From: Aldrovandia affinis
Lineage: Eukaryota > Chordata > Actinopteri > Notacanthiformes > Halosauridae
Assembly: GCA_029706075.1 (NCBI GenBank)
Contig: JAINUG010000110.1
Coordinates: 1,025,213-1,089,212 of the forward strand
DNA: 64,000 nt
Direction: 5' to 3'
Below are positions 13,127 through 25,463 of this stretch, piece after piece. Positions within the stretch are counted from its first letter, which is position 1. Every line of letters starts with the position of its first letter. A program made the position numbers and the translations under genes. A model generated the notes under the pieces. That model was not told the origin of the DNA. It saw nothing but the letters and a program-made list of their open reading frames with translations, and ran no database searches.

Positions 13127-14536
13127 GTAAGCCCCATTCTCCTTAAAAGGAGAGGCTCTGAGCTCTGAAGGGTGCGCAGAGGGAAACCTAATTCAGAAGG
13201 CGTCGGTCCTGCCAGATGCCTTCATAGTGACACCACACTCGATGACATTAACCCGCAAGGAGCCCCGTACGGCTGCTCTGTTGGATAAGGGGAATCGCAA
13301 AAGTCACATTGCTCCTGAGGAAGATTAATAGACTGAACAAAAAGTTTGTTCAGTGCTATTAGGTTGCTATTTAGGTGCTATAAGCCTTTAGGTTGTGGAA
13401 TATCATATGTTTGTATACAGATGGGGCAGCACGGTGGTGCAGTGGATAGCACTGTCGCCTCACAGCAAGAAGGTCTCGGGTTCGAATCCAGGCCGGGGGC
13501 CTTTCTGTGCGGAGTTTGCATGTTCTCCCCGTGTCCGCGTGGGTTTCCTCCGGGTACTCCGGTTTCCTCCCACAGTCCAAAGACATGCACGTTAGGCTAA
13601 TTGGAGAGTCTAAATTGCCCGTAGGTATGAGTGTGTGAGTGAATGGTGTGTGTGCCCTGTGATGGATTGGCGACCTGTCCAGGGTGTATTCCTGCCTCTC
13701 GCCCGGAACGCATGCTGGGATAGGCTCCAGCACCCCCCCCGCGACCCTGACCAGGAATAAGCGGCTTAGACAATGGATGGATGGATGGATGTATACAGAT
13801 GCCTTTCCAATAAAAAAACATTATAAACGATAGGATTCACAGAATGAGTTCTGCATCTCATGTCTGTTTAGGAGCACTGCTTATGTAATAATACCATAGA
13901 AAGGGGGATAATGTGGAGAGGAAAGAACCCATGTAAGGCCTCAGTTGCTATGAATGCTCCACTTATGTTGTTCTTTCTCAGGAATAACGGAAGGTCTCTG
14001 ACCCTTTTATGTATTTCAGCCGCACCTTGTGAACACATAGAACACCCAGTGAAAACCAAGCCCTAAACCCAACACACCCACTATCTCTCCACAATGCCGT
14101 AGTGAGGGGGGTGGGGTCAGTGCAGGGTGGTATTGCAACTGTAAACAATGGGCTTAATAGTAATGGAAAGTCAGCAAAGGAGAATACAAAAGCAGACTAG
14201 AAGACGTTTTATCATTTTTATACCAGCTCGCCATAGATCCTCCTTGAGCACATACCCCAACATTACACAACACCAAAGCAACACCAAGAGAATCACATAA
14301 AGCATGCATGCGTCTACAAACGCGTGCGTGTGTGAATGTGAGTGAGTGCTAAAAAAATGAGCGCGCTAAATTGTTTACAATCGTAAACATCTGAGGAATG
14401 GGAGGCGTATAAATAGAGGGTAGCGCCGATAGTTAGGCCTGGCTTGAAAGCGAAAAACAGCTGCTCGGCAGGGGCCGACACGCGGGCAGGTGTAAAGCAC
14501 ATTGTCTGACTTCTTCTCATGTCTCCCCTAATCCAG
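13127..14536 (+). other. ank3: ank3 intron 3
   Basis: Carries an intact-looking SINE (13424-13789) with a target-site duplication. The rest is unremarkable AT-rich DNA. Confidence 0.7.
13412..13801 (+). mobile_element. tRNA-derived SINE with 12-bp target-site duplication
   Basis: The element at 13424-13789 starts GGGCAGCACGGTGGTGCAG. It has a pol III B box, GGGTTCGAATCCAG, at about 13478-13491, and the fish-typical body with GTTTGCATGTTCTCCCCGTG. It ends in a GGAT tetranucleotide tail at about 13773-13789. It is flanked by identical 12-bp copies of TGTATACAGATG at 13412-13423 and 13790-13801. The perfect duplication points to a fairly recent target-primed insertion. Short open frames inside it on both strands are not genes. 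Confidence 0.9.
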
Positions 14537-14635
14537 AAAGGAAACACTGCCCTGCATATAGCCTCCCTCGCGGGGCAGACGGACGTGGTGAAGGAGCTGG
14601 TGACGAACGGAGCCAACGTCAACTCGCAATCTCAG
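14537..14635 (+). CDS. ank3: ank3 exon 4: ANK repeat 3
   Basis: 33 codons, phase 0/0, after AATCCAG and before GTAAGA. Encodes [14 protein letters not shown] and ends NVNSQSQ. This is the expected repeat 3 of ankyrin-G, with the variant TALHIA helix. Confidence 0.97.
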
Positions 14636-14807
14636 GTAAGAGACCCGCCTCCTCCTGGTGTGACATCACATCCTGCTCGTCCATGTGCGGCATGTTAATG
14701 TGCGCTGGTGAACTCTCTCCATGTGACGTGCGCACGACGCGCGGGAGAGGCTAACGTGTAGGGAATGCTCTCTGTCACTTCCTCTCAGCTCAAGGTGTTT
14801 TACATTT

Positions 14808-15014
14808 AGGCATTTAGCAGACGCTCTTATCCAGAGCGACTTACACAGTTTACATTTCTTTACAATCCATTTATACAGCTGGATATTAACTGAAGCAATT
14901 CAGGTTAAGTACCTTGCTCAAGGGTGCAACGGCAGTGTCCCACCTGGGGATTGAACCTGCAACCTTAACGTTACCAGCCCAGCTCCCTAACCATTATACC
15001 ACACTGCTGCCTCA
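14808..15014 (-). mobile_element. tRNA-derived SINE with L2-type GGATA hairpin tail
   Basis: Read on the minus strand, it starts GGCAGCAGTGTGGTATAATG (A-box region). A B-box-like GGTTCAATCCC follows, then a body with CCTTGAGCAAGGTACTTAACC. The tail at 14823-14837 contains GCTCT-GGATA-AGAGC, a perfect 5-bp stem with a GGATA pentaloop. That hairpin matches the 3' recognition structure described for eel UnaL2-type L2 LINEs, so this SINE was probably moved by an L2-clade reverse transcriptase. Confidence 0.8.
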
Positions 15015-15599
15015 GCCTGTCGGCATCACGCAAAAGCAAAGAGATCAGATGAAGCTGCTGACAGGGGGAATGGGGCATGTCACTGTGTGGGGTGGGGTGG
15101 TTGGAGGGGTGTGCTGTGAGATCAGTGATTATCAATTGTTATGATTATGTGCCACTCTACACATACAAAACACACACACACACACAGCACATGTATAGCT
15201 TACGTGCACAACACGTACAGGGCACACGCAGGACACACACACCTCACGCATATAGTATACACATCACACATAATGCATGCATCTGGTGCATATGGATCCC
15301 ACAGACCTACTGGGCAACAACTCAGGTTTTTCAGAGTGATTGCTTTCAATTTGACCTTTGACCTGCTGCTGAGAGTTGTCACATGCTCACATGGCCTTTG
15401 GCCTCCCGTCCTCTGGCACGCGGCCCAGGATGCACGGCTCACACTCTGAGATCAGGCCTCTGCTGTATCACTAACTGCATTGTTACGTGGCTAGCATGAC
15501 TCATGCAATACAGCCACTGTGAGAGTGTATGTGGGTGGATTCCGAATCAGCCTATGTTATGACTTGACTGACAATCACGCACATGGTCATAGGAATTCA

Positions 15600-15659
15600 C
15601 ATGCCCCGCACACATACACTCACAGACACACACGGAAATACACTCACAGACATGCAATG

Positions 15660-15690
<31 letters not shown>

Positions 15691-15695
15691 ACACT
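15600..15695. repeat. (CA)n-rich microsatellite
   Basis: Imperfect CA-rich DNA with an uninterrupted core at about 15660-15685. Confidence 0.9.
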
Positions 15696-17039
15696 ACTTG
15701 ACTTTTAAAAGGACAAAAGATTTCTGCAGTATCTTTCAGGGTTTGAAATTAAAAGTGTAGGAAACAGAGAGGGATTTAACATGGACTGCACAGAGCAGCT
15801 TCACTCTCAGACAAGCGTGTGTTGGTGGAAGATTTTCACCAATCACATTCTGCAGAGGCGCAAGGAAATGCACAAATAAGTGATAAAAACCAGACTACAG
15901 TCAGATATACAGACATGACTCCATCTGGAGCATAATGCCTTTATTAAAGGAAAATGCATCTAATCAGAGATCCAAAATGTTGTGCTCTCATGGGACGCTG
16001 AGGAGATCGTATTCCTTTTCCAAACTCAATATAAAAATGAGCTTGAGAACGTCTATCACATGGTTACAGATGCTTCACTCATCTCAGCTGGCTTCCATTA
16101 TCAGAAATTTCATAATCTCCAAACCTTTTTAGATTACTTTTAGAGTCACATGGCAGGGTTGCCCTGTCATACCTCTGCTCTTTTCAGTATAAATAGAATT
16201 GCATGTGCTTTCTATTCATCAGGATACCACAATAATAAGATGAAAATCGTTAGAAATCACTACAAACCTCATTGAACCTCATCTCCAAAGTCCATACATG
16301 AATAATCCCCCCAGGATAAATTATTTGTTGTCAATACCATTCATCCACAGTAGTTGGAATATGAAAAAAGACATAAGCAAAAAAACAGGACTGCATCAAA
16401 GCTAATACCCACTAAACAGTAAAGGAAAAAGATGGCAGTCTGCCCCCTCCAATCTTGAGAATCTGCATCATTGCCTTAAAATTAGAATGTATCCACAAAT
16501 AGTTCCAAGAAGAACCAAACATCATCTCCCTGCTTACTGGAAAGTGAACGTAAGCTCCTCGTCCTGTAACCCCTGTAATTCCATCACATTAGAGGCATGG
16601 GTTACGTCCACAAAAATCAACAAGCTTAGCCATAGTATATGGAAACTCCAATCTGGCAGAACCTTTAACTTCACAATACCAAATAAAGCAATTATACTTC
16701 CACCATGGGGAGTCCCATAGCATTCATAACCAAGGAAATCTCTTCCCCGATGGAAGTAATTCACTCTGCAAGCAATTAGCTCAACACTTGCCCCTACCAC
16801 AGCAAGAAAGATTTGAATACATTCAAACCCACAATGCCATAAAATGAACATAATTAAACGACGCCAGAAAAATATACAAGGACGCCGACATAACAGCAAA
16901 CCGCCCTGGTTTTCAATTCCCGACTTGAAATTATGAGCAATAAAATATGGTCTCTGGAATATGCAAACCACTGATTTCAATAGATGCCGTGGCATGTCTC
17001 CCAAGAGAAAACGTGTCTGAAAACGACATCACCAGCAGC

Positions 17040-17310
17040 AGCAACCCTCATTTCTGGAAGAACCTTTGAATCTCAATGGACATTTGCACACTGAAGTCTG
17101 CCGGCGGTGCTGACAACACCCTCAACAATCTTCACATGCCTTCTGGCACTGCAAACTAGTTATATATGTCTGGGACACAGTCATCACCACTCTCTCACAA
17201 ATCACAGGCCACAGCACCCCAACACACTAATCTGCTTCCTCACAGTAGTTCCTGGATTTGCATCTCTGCTAAATGCAATGCACCATAAGCAAAAGATTTG
17301 AGGAATTTGA
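17040..17310 (+). mobile_element. degenerate LINE (L1-like) ORF2 3' relic
   Basis: From 17099 one forward frame reads CRRC, an in-frame stop, then SSHAFWHCKLVIYVWDTV. A pair of cysteines followed by H-FWHC and W-x-x-V is the pattern at the C-terminal zinc knuckle of L1-type reverse transcriptases. Stops interrupt the frame, so this is a dead fragment. Similarity upstream (15.9-17.0 kb) is plausible but not resolvable by eye. The call rests on this short motif. Confidence 0.45.
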
Positions 17311-18771
17311 AAAGGCAACAGTCTGGGGTGAATGATGACTGCAGTCAACTGAATGACCAGAGGTGCCGCTCTTGCACATAGAGACGGGTGAAACCCTGCC
17401 AATAGAAACCCACATTCTCCAGGTTGACAATATAGCTGAGTATATGTTACTCTGCTCAGCTCCCAGTAGCACAGTCAGCACTGGCACTTCAAGATTCGAT
17501 TCCACCCCAAGGGGTAATTTAATTAGTCGCTTGCTTTTAGAAACCATCTCATTTTAACCCTGTAATTGCCTGATGCACCGTATTCGGGGACTGCAGCATG
17601 TTGCTGCATTAGCCTTGACTCCTCGGGCCCCTGGCTCTTGATATAATTGCTCCGTGTGTTCATGAATATGCACATGGCGCTAATAAGTACCCAAGCAGCC
17701 TGTGGGGATAGTGTCTGGCTGGGCCTACTTTCCTTCTGTCACACTGTGAGCACTGAGCTGCTCGTACTGTCTGCAAGCAGGCGTATGAGCTCTTTTTTCA
17801 TTATTTTGATACATCTCGTTCACCCAGGAAACACGCTGATAACGTATCACCTGGCAAACTTCCAAACCGGATTCTCAGCCAGGATTTTGCCGTGGCTGCA
17901 TTTAATTTCTTTTGAGCGTGGGTGGGTGATTTAGTTTCCCTCTGATTTTCTCAGACTTGTCTGAATCTTGAGTGCTGAAGCGTTTAGGAGATGAAATATT
18001 CATGGAGACGTTTAGTAGTAGTCCCAATACTCAATAGAATGAAAGAGTGATGAAACAATCTCTCCTTCTCCTTGGGACCGTAGGTAACTTGCTGACTGAA
18101 CACCCATTTTCCTCTGCACGCATTGGGTAACAGTCCAGTAACACTGCATCCCTGTACATTTCACTTTGTCTCGTGCACTTAACCAACAAAGAGGAATCAG
18201 CAAAAACCTGCCAGGATGTTTTCTCTCAACAGAAATAGGTAGTGCTTATGTTATATACAGTACTGTATAATATATACATCCTCATTTACCTCAATGTATG
18301 AAATTGGTGAAATTTCAATGGGTGAAATTAAATGTGTAATATGTGCATGCAATATAGGTAAGGCTTTTAGTCCTGGAGAGCACTTGGGGGACCCACTGTC
18401 TGTTGTGTGTCTGTTTACCCTTATTGAATGTTAATAGAACTAGGAAGTAGAATATATGTAGTGGCTAACACAACAATGCTATGCATTCACTCAGCTTCAT
18501 TGTATATGCCGTTGTATATATAATATACACTTTTATTTATATGTCATAGACTGTGTTGCCATTTTAAAATACATGCTGCAACATTTATAAAGTGACATAC
18601 AGGATTGTTTATACATCTTTCTTCTTTAAATGGGCACATCATGTTATTGTTATGATGGTCAAGGGGTTTTTCCACTACTGCCTAAGAGTATGCTCAAGTG
18701 ACGTTGCGGGCTCATTGCTGGGTGGAAAATGCAGTGAGGAAATGATGTTTCTTGTTGTTTGCTCTCTGCAG

Positions 18772-18870
18772 AATGGCTTCACGCCGCTGTACATGGCCGC
18801 TCAGGAGAACCACATGGAGGTGGTGCGGTTTCTCCTAGACAACGGCTCCAGTCAGAGCATCGCCACCGAG
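18772..18870 (+). CDS. ank3: ank3 exon 5: ANK repeat 4
   Basis: 33 codons, phase 0/0, after CTCTGCAG and before GTGAGC. Encodes [14 protein letters not shown] and ends SQSIATE. The LYMAAQE variant of the helix is typical of vertebrate ankyrin repeat 4. Confidence 0.97.
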
Positions 18871-21800
18871 GTGAGCGGCCCCCTCTCCTACCAACCCACT
18901 GGCCTACAGAACAGCCATGTTTTAAAGTCGGCTGATCTCAAGAACGTATTCCACTTCACATTTGTTGGGTTTGTTTTATTTTCTTAGGTTTTTCTCTGGA
19001 AAATAAATATCAGTAGTTTCCATACAAATACAATTTCCTGTAATGTCTATATGTATAGTTTTCTGGAAGAGGTTGAGACCCTTAGGAAAAGTGTTTGGAG
19101 AGACATCCTAAACACGTATGCATTTTACAAGGCTGTTTCACAGATTGCTTGGTGCATCCAACCGAATAACCTTTTCTCAGGATTTCCCTTTCTCATTGAA
19201 TGACCCTAGGTACCTTTTAAGCTCTGGATTCTTCCCAATGCTAGATATATCAAAGTGCCTTGAAACACTACAGCCGCTTGCAACATAAATATCAGAGAGC
19301 TATCCCATCATCAATCATATCCCAGCACCATAACTTCAGGGCAGAATCCTAAACTGGGTGAGACATTCAAGGCTGTATTGCAAAACAGGTTGCACTTGGA
19401 TAAGATTTAAGCCTTTAAAAATATATTACGCAGGTCATGTAGACTTGTGTTTGGCTCGGGTCCAAATATGTATGCTATACTATGACATTGTTTCCCCCAC
19501 CCTCATTGTTTCCAAAAATTGCACTTACAGGTATAATAGTAATACCAGGAGAGTCCATATGTGAAAATAATAAGTACATTAAGTGACCTGTCACCTCAGA
19601 AAGCTTTTTTCTCTGCGATATCATATATCTGCACCTGCGTATATCTGTTTGTTTTGGCACATCCCAAAACTGAAAAGGGTGAAAATAGTGAAGGCAGAAT
19701 ATGAATAAGGTTAATGGATAACATCAGCAGCAAAAGAAAGTCTGACACGAGGAAGCCCTTAGACAAATTGCTTTGGATAGAGAAAATGAAGATGCATGCG
19801 TATTCTTTGCCTCTTTGCTGGCACAGTTTTAAACACTGGGGTTTTCAGTAACCCTCGTCCTTTAGGTTAAACTCTCACGTATTTGGGTTTCCCGACAGTT
19901 TTTGCCATTTTTACGACGTTGCATTTAACCAGATAATCAATCAATTGTGCTTTTGTCAGAATCTTTAGCTGTGATAGAGGTAATATAGAACTGTTGAAAT
20001 GGAGAAAAATAATTATATCTATGAAATGGTGCCTTGCTAGAAAATTGTGTGATGTATTGAGCCAAGATAAGTTCTATACGTGTTGAATGCGTTTTGGAAA
20101 AGGTTTCTCCAATGATGTGCTCCATTTGTGCCATCTTATCATTGTGACCAACACATGACCAACTTGGCAGACAGTGAACACTGGTCATATGTACAAAAAA
20201 CATTTTTAAAACGGCTAATCAATTCTATTGATTAAATAGATGAAGTTACTGCTTGATTACAGGGTGTTCACTATAGCTCTGTATTAATAATGTTGTGTAA
20301 AATGCAGTCATGCAAGAATTTCTAAAGGCTATGGATTACGGTTGGGCAACGTAGCTTGGCAGCTTGTAGAAGCTGCATTCAACCAGTTGGCTACTGTATT
20401 TGCTATTCCATTGCAACCTGGAGAAGCAATCGCACCGTGTTTTTCTAACTGGAGAACGGAGGAGCCTGTAGGACTGACTTACGGCACAGAACGTGACGCT
20501 AACATCTGTTAGGATGCTGGCTGGAAAACTCATTAATGTCTAGGCGCGCCAGCTGGTACAGAAGATACTGGGCACGAAGGAGTGAAATGCCCTGCGGGAG
20601 GTGTTTTCACACGGTCACCTAGAGAGCGCATTCACCTGAAATACACCCTGACCTTCTGCATTGTTACTCTGCCACCACACCCGGATCACAGGCCTGGAGC
20701 GCAGAGCTCTGTCCCGTGCGCCTACTGGGCAGTGGGCCCAGGGACAAGGGGCAGACTTGTCTGAAATGTGAAATAACCTTGGGGAGCCCACTGACAATAG
20801 AATATAATTTTCTTGGGGCTCGGCGCTTGGCACGATTTACACTGTAGGGGCACCGAGGAGCCAGGCGGTACTGGAAGACTGACTCGTAATGTGCGTCAGA
20901 GCCCAGGGCCCGGCCCGCAGGCCAGGGCTGTTCAGGAGCCGTCCTTGAGAATATACAAGACCTCGGCACAGCCCAAGCTCAGCCAGCCTGAATTATATAT
21001 GATGGGGAATATATCCATGTTTGAAGTAACTGCTGCTGTTTAATAATTCATGTTTCATTGGGCAGGGTTCTAATAAAAATTTAGTCTCATGACACGAGAA
21101 AGATCAAATAGATGAAGACTGCACAGATGCCATTGCTTGTAATGTAGAATGAACATTAATACTACCAATCTAATAAAGAGAACAAAGACCTCTGAATTAT
21201 CTGGTTTGACATTTTTTGTTCAGTTTTTTTGTTTTGTTTTGTTCTATAATAATAAAATACTCCAATAAATAATAACAAATTCTGAATTGCTGATGTTGTG
21301 CAATTCTGTGCTGTTTCTTTGATTTATATTTTCTCCCCAAAGCAGTGATAATTCATGATGCAAATCATATTGGTGTTCTTTTCAGGTATTTGTGTCAAAG
21401 GATATCCACGGTGAGGTTATTTAGCTGGTATAATATTATTTAGTGTATAATTTACATTTTCAGTTTTATTAAATTAGCTGGGATATAGCTAATTATATTA
21501 GCTTCTTCCTTTAAACAATTTAACAGTTAAACAATTAAGTCAACTGGATTTTTGAGTTTTCCCATATTTGAATATCACATTCCATTCCAGAGGATAATTG
21601 AGTTTGCGGTACTGCCGCCATCAAACATAGGATGTAGATGAATGCTGGAAAAGTGGTTTGGCCTGCGCCAGAAAAAGTACACTGGTCAGAAGGGCGGAAC
21701 TCCAATAAAAAAATAAAAACCTATTCTTTTCAATGCCGACATTTGAAATCAGGTCTTGAACCTTTAGTTCTCTTTATCATTTTTCTTCATGTCTGATGAT

Positions 21801-22033
21801 TTCCTTCCACCCTTGCCCTGACTGAAGTATAAACTGTATATGCATTATCATTGTGCTAATGTGGGCTGAGGTCAGAGGGAAGCTCTACAGTTCCACCGGG
21901 CCAGGTGTGCTGCTTGCGGAGGTACAATATCACAGTGTGAGAGGACACAGAGGTGGCGCTGTGTTGTGAGGAGTGTAGCAGGTCATAAAGGGGTATGTTA
22001 CTTTAAGGGCTGTGTGAACTGTCTCCCTGGCAG
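18871..22033 (+). other. ank3: ank3 intron 5
   Basis: About 3.2 kb, mostly AT-rich, with a moderately GC-rich stretch at 20580-20960. I see no gene, clear repeat family or exon-like segment. Confidence 0.6.
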
Positions 22034-22219
22034 GACGGCTTCACCCCGCTGGCGGTGGCTCTGCAGCAGGGGCATGACCAGGTGGTGTCACTGCTGCTGG
22101 AGAACGACACCAAGGGCAAGGTGCGGCTGCCCGCCCTCCACATCGCCGCCCGCAAGGACGACACCAAGGCGGCCGCGCTGCTCCTGCAGAACGACCACAA
22201 CGCAGACGTCGAGTCCAAG
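22034..22219 (+). CDS. ank3: ank3 exon 6: ANK repeats 5 and 6
   Basis: 62 codons, phase 0/0, after CTGGCAG and before GTGCGA. Encodes [16 protein letters not shown] and [13 protein letters not shown], ending NADVESK. Repeat 6 is shorter than 33 residues, as in other ankyrins. The 186-nt two-repeat exon is uninterrupted. The donor GTGCGA is weaker than its neighbours, which may relate to the optional microexon that follows. Confidence 0.97.
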
Positions 22220-22974
22220 GTGCGACAGTCCTCCCACGGCTCCCCCCACTTCAAACACCATCTGTATGGGCCGGGGTTGCGTTTTTTTTAGTTGTGTTTT
22301 TTTAACTTGATGGTGCTGGATGGATGGTCACATACAGTGGATACAGCCAAACTCACAGAAAGACATATAAATATATCAGTATTTTATCAGTGAATCTACT
22401 AGTATTTAATAAGACCGAGATGTGCCATTAACCATGTAAAACGTAATGCTTTTACTTTTTTATTTGGGAAAGAAGATTTATAAGATCTTTATTACTGCAC
22501 GATAGTATTTGTTCTGGAAATCCTTATAATAACAGTCCTGTTAAACGCTCACAGCTATGTGACAGGTCCACAGCTGGACCTGCTTGAAAGAATGATGAAA
22601 TGAGCGGCAATTGAATCCGTAAATAGCAGCCTAGATTACATTTGGAAAACGCATATTTTCTCATCCACAGCGATGGATTTCGTTGTAACTCTTGACGACA
22701 TCGCACAGTACGTGTGATGGAAACGCCTTGTTATTCTCCGAGATTAACAGGTCACGTTAAACAATAAAGTACCTCTGAATGAACCAAGCATTTAATGTTA
22801 CCCGAGCAGGGCAGGAATGCACCATCCAGTTGAGCTCTGTGCTGTTTTTGTTGTCCTTGTTCTTGCGACTCCTCCTACCATGTCGCCATTCTATAGCTTG
22901 GTGCTCCCATTGTGACATCGTGTACACTAACAGTCCATTCTCTCTTCTCTTGGCTGGTGGTTGTGCATCCGTAG
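22220..22974 (+). other. ank3: ank3 intron upstream of the 24-nt microexon
   Basis: About 750 bp, AT-rich, with a CT-rich stretch before the microexon acceptor. Nothing else seen. Confidence 0.6.
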
Positions 22975-22998
22975 ATGATGGTGAATAGAACGACGGAG
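22975..22998 (+). CDS. ank3: ank3 24-nt microexon (MMVNRTTE)
   Basis: Eight codons reading MMVNRTTE, preceded by CATCCGTAG and followed by GTATAT, phase 0/0. The same octapeptide occurs between repeats 6 and 7 in some isoforms of mammalian ankyrin-G and ankyrin-B, from memory. It fits exactly between ...NADVESK (exon 6) and SGFTPLHIA (exon 7). Inclusion lengthens the linker between two repeats without shifting frame, so it is probably alternatively spliced. A match of eight residues with both splice sites is very unlikely by chance. Confidence 0.92.
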
Positions 22999-24621
22999 GT
23001 ATATATGTGTACACTGTACTCTGCACACTGCACACTCCCATAGCCTGGTGCTGCTGCTGCTACTGCTGCCTCATCTCAGTCCTCTGGTTATGCACTGCTT
23101 CTTTCTTTTTTCTTTCACTTTTGTTAGCCTTGTGCTTTTCTAACTGGAAAAAAGTAGCATGTACAAGTAATTCTGACAAAGGCCCAGGTTCAATCTTACA
23201 GCAGTATGCTTTGTTCCTGAACTCTTTGAGTACTGATTTTAAGCAAGTGTTGCTCTTTTTCTGGGACGCTTTCATTGCATCGTGTGTTTGGCCGTCTGTG
23301 AAATGAACGCTGTATTAAAAAAACATAACACTTCCTTAAATTAATTACTCAGGAGGGAAGGAAAAAGGCAATTGTGGTCTGATTGAATCTGGACCATGAA
23401 CTTGAGGATATCTGCAGCTGAAGGCTGGGCTTCCTGTACCATAAAGAAAGGCAGGCGAATCCCTAAATTACAGGGAGTGACATGATGTCGCCTGATGTGC
23501 GATGTTGGGTGGGGGGTGGGTCATAGTCAACAATGACTGTGACCAGGCTGCTCACACCGGCAATAGCCAGTGGCTTGGAGGTACTGCAGTACGGTACTAC
23601 AGTGTGGAGGAACCTGGCCACCCAGCTGCAGAGAGCTTGTCTGCTAGTCACCAATCTGCCTCTGGGCCTTAATCCTCAGGCTTGTGCATGACACTTACCC
23701 TTGCAGGTGTCAACAAAATACAAGGGCCCCTAATGACTGCCGAATCAGTGGCCCGGCTCCAAATGTTGTTTGTTGTATATGTTTTTTTCTTTCTACAGTC
23801 AGCATGGCTGCAAGGCTCGCGCCAGCATTTGTAGACGAAAACTTTTCATAGAGGCGTGAAGTGGCAATGCATGATATTAGCCAAAACAACAACAAAAATT
23901 AACAGTTGATTGTGGGGAAAGAGATATGAATCACTTGCACAATTATCATAAACCTTTTTCTAGAAGCATGCTGGGTTGCATCAGTGGCCGACTGAAGGTC
24001 GAAGTGTTAGGTATTAAAGCATACACTGTAATGGTACACGGACACTGGTTTACAACTGCAGATTCACAGCTGGCGAGTAGCGATTATTTATTCATGTCAG
24101 CTCTTTTCACTGAGATTTGAGCTCCATTCGCTAACTGAACTCAGTCTGTGTAGTTCTTTATAGGCAGACGTGAACATTATATAAATCCTGTGCTCCAATG
24201 GTTTATAATAGTGATAATTCCTTGCAAAGCTGGTTGTGTCCATAGATGTGTATAAATACACTGTTCATAACACAGGGGATTGAGAGATAAAAAGGACTGC
24301 TTTGTAACGGATTATTGAATGATGGAAAATCCAGGTTGGGAATTAGGCCTGATGATCACAATGGGGCTTCCGCTGACTTGCGTGTCCCGGTCCATCAACC
24401 GCTCATGAAGGTAACCCAGGCGGGTCACTAGACTAACACCAATAACCCATGCACATCTTGGAGATGGCTGCACAACCATAAGGGTTTTGTATCTTCCATT
24501 TACCCTGTCACCTCTATTAATATCATAATTATACTGTGTTATTGTTCTAACACTGGGTTTAAAAATAACACCGTGGAACCTGAAAGTCATTCAACAGTCT
24601 GTTGCCGAGAATATCACTTTG

Positions 24622-24655
24622 CCATTTTACATTCTTATCCAGAGCGACTTACAAG
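24622..24655 (-). repeat. SINE/L2 tail fragment
   Basis: TTCTTATCCAGAGCGACTTACA matches the reverse complement of the hairpin tail in the 14808-15014 SINE. Only the tail remains. Confidence 0.55.
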
Positions 24656-24693
24656 ATGCGCATTAATACATAGTAAGAACGATCATAGTTCGC

Positions 24694-24726
24694 GCAAGAA
24701 CTATGCAAGAACTATGCAAGAACTAT
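24694..24726. repeat. short tandem repeat, 11 bp x 3
   Basis: Three consecutive copies of GCAAGAACTAT. Confidence 0.85.
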
Positions 24727-25364
24727 ACTTTGTCACATATACTGCTCATAATCAAGATTCATTGATTATAGGTCGATATGGTACATTTTGCCAGTGAGTT
24801 TCACAGGCACTAAGAGTAAAATCTAGTTTAATTTTGATCACTTTACACTTTGGTCTTTGGCAAGTGGCATCGTCGTGGTTGCAGGTCAGTGTTCGCAGCA
24901 GCTCTCTCTGCAGACCTGAGCTACAGCACCATCATTTCCTCTTTGCGGAGGAGGCCCAGTGGACTCAAAGGCTTCCTAAATCAAAATAAGTTCTTATCTG
25001 ATCTTTTTAAAAAATAAAGCCACTGCAGAATCCCTCCAGCCAATTCAGTTTTGACAAGTGGGTAATCCTCACTTTGCATACCTGGCAGATGGAAGCCACA
25101 CCCTGTTGACCCCAGGAAGTCCTCCTGACCCCTGTGCTTAAAGGATTTGATGCTCCTTGAGGCTGTGCTTACATGGTCCTTTTGTGACCAGCTTGCGCTA
25201 CACTGCCTCTGGAAGTTGTAGAAGCTTGTGCCCCTTTATATATATCCTTTATATATTTATATATATATGTCTATATGGTTTCACGTAGTTTCCTGCTCAC
25301 AAGCACCCCCTGTGGCTGACTGCCGTTGTGTTTTGTCTGTTTGTGTCCCCCTCCCCCCCAACAG

Positions 25365-25463
25365 AGTGGCTTCACCCCACTCCACATCGCGGCTCACTAC
25401 GGCAACATCAACGTGGCCACGCTGCTGCTCAACCGCGGGGCGGCGGTGGACTTCAAGGCCAGG
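25365..25463 (+). CDS. ank3: ank3 exon 7: ANK repeat 7
   Basis: 33 codons, phase 0/0, after a C-rich tract ending CAACAG and before GTGAGT. Encodes [14 protein letters not shown] and ends AVDFKAR. The [12 protein letters not shown] stretch matches ankyrin-G repeat 7. Confidence 0.97.

Larger units (their letters stand above)
14636..18771 (+). other. ank3: ank3 intron 4
   Basis: Contains a minus-strand SINE (14808-15014), CA-rich DNA (15160-15260 and 15600-15695) and a degenerate LINE 3' fragment (about 17040-17310). No ankyrin-type exon seen. Confidence 0.6.
22999..25364 (+). other. ank3: ank3 intron before exon 7
   Basis: Contains a SINE-tail fragment (24622-24655), an 11-bp triplicate (24694-24726) and a TATATA-rich stretch at 25230-25270. 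No exon-like segment seen. Confidence 0.6.

Noticed and set aside
13346..13821. Several open frames on both strands
   Set aside because: They lie in and around a SINE whose sequence is common in fish genomes.
16534..17004. 156-codon minus-strand open frame
   Set aside because: Hydrophobic but unrecognised, and next to a LINE relic on the other strand; probably chance.
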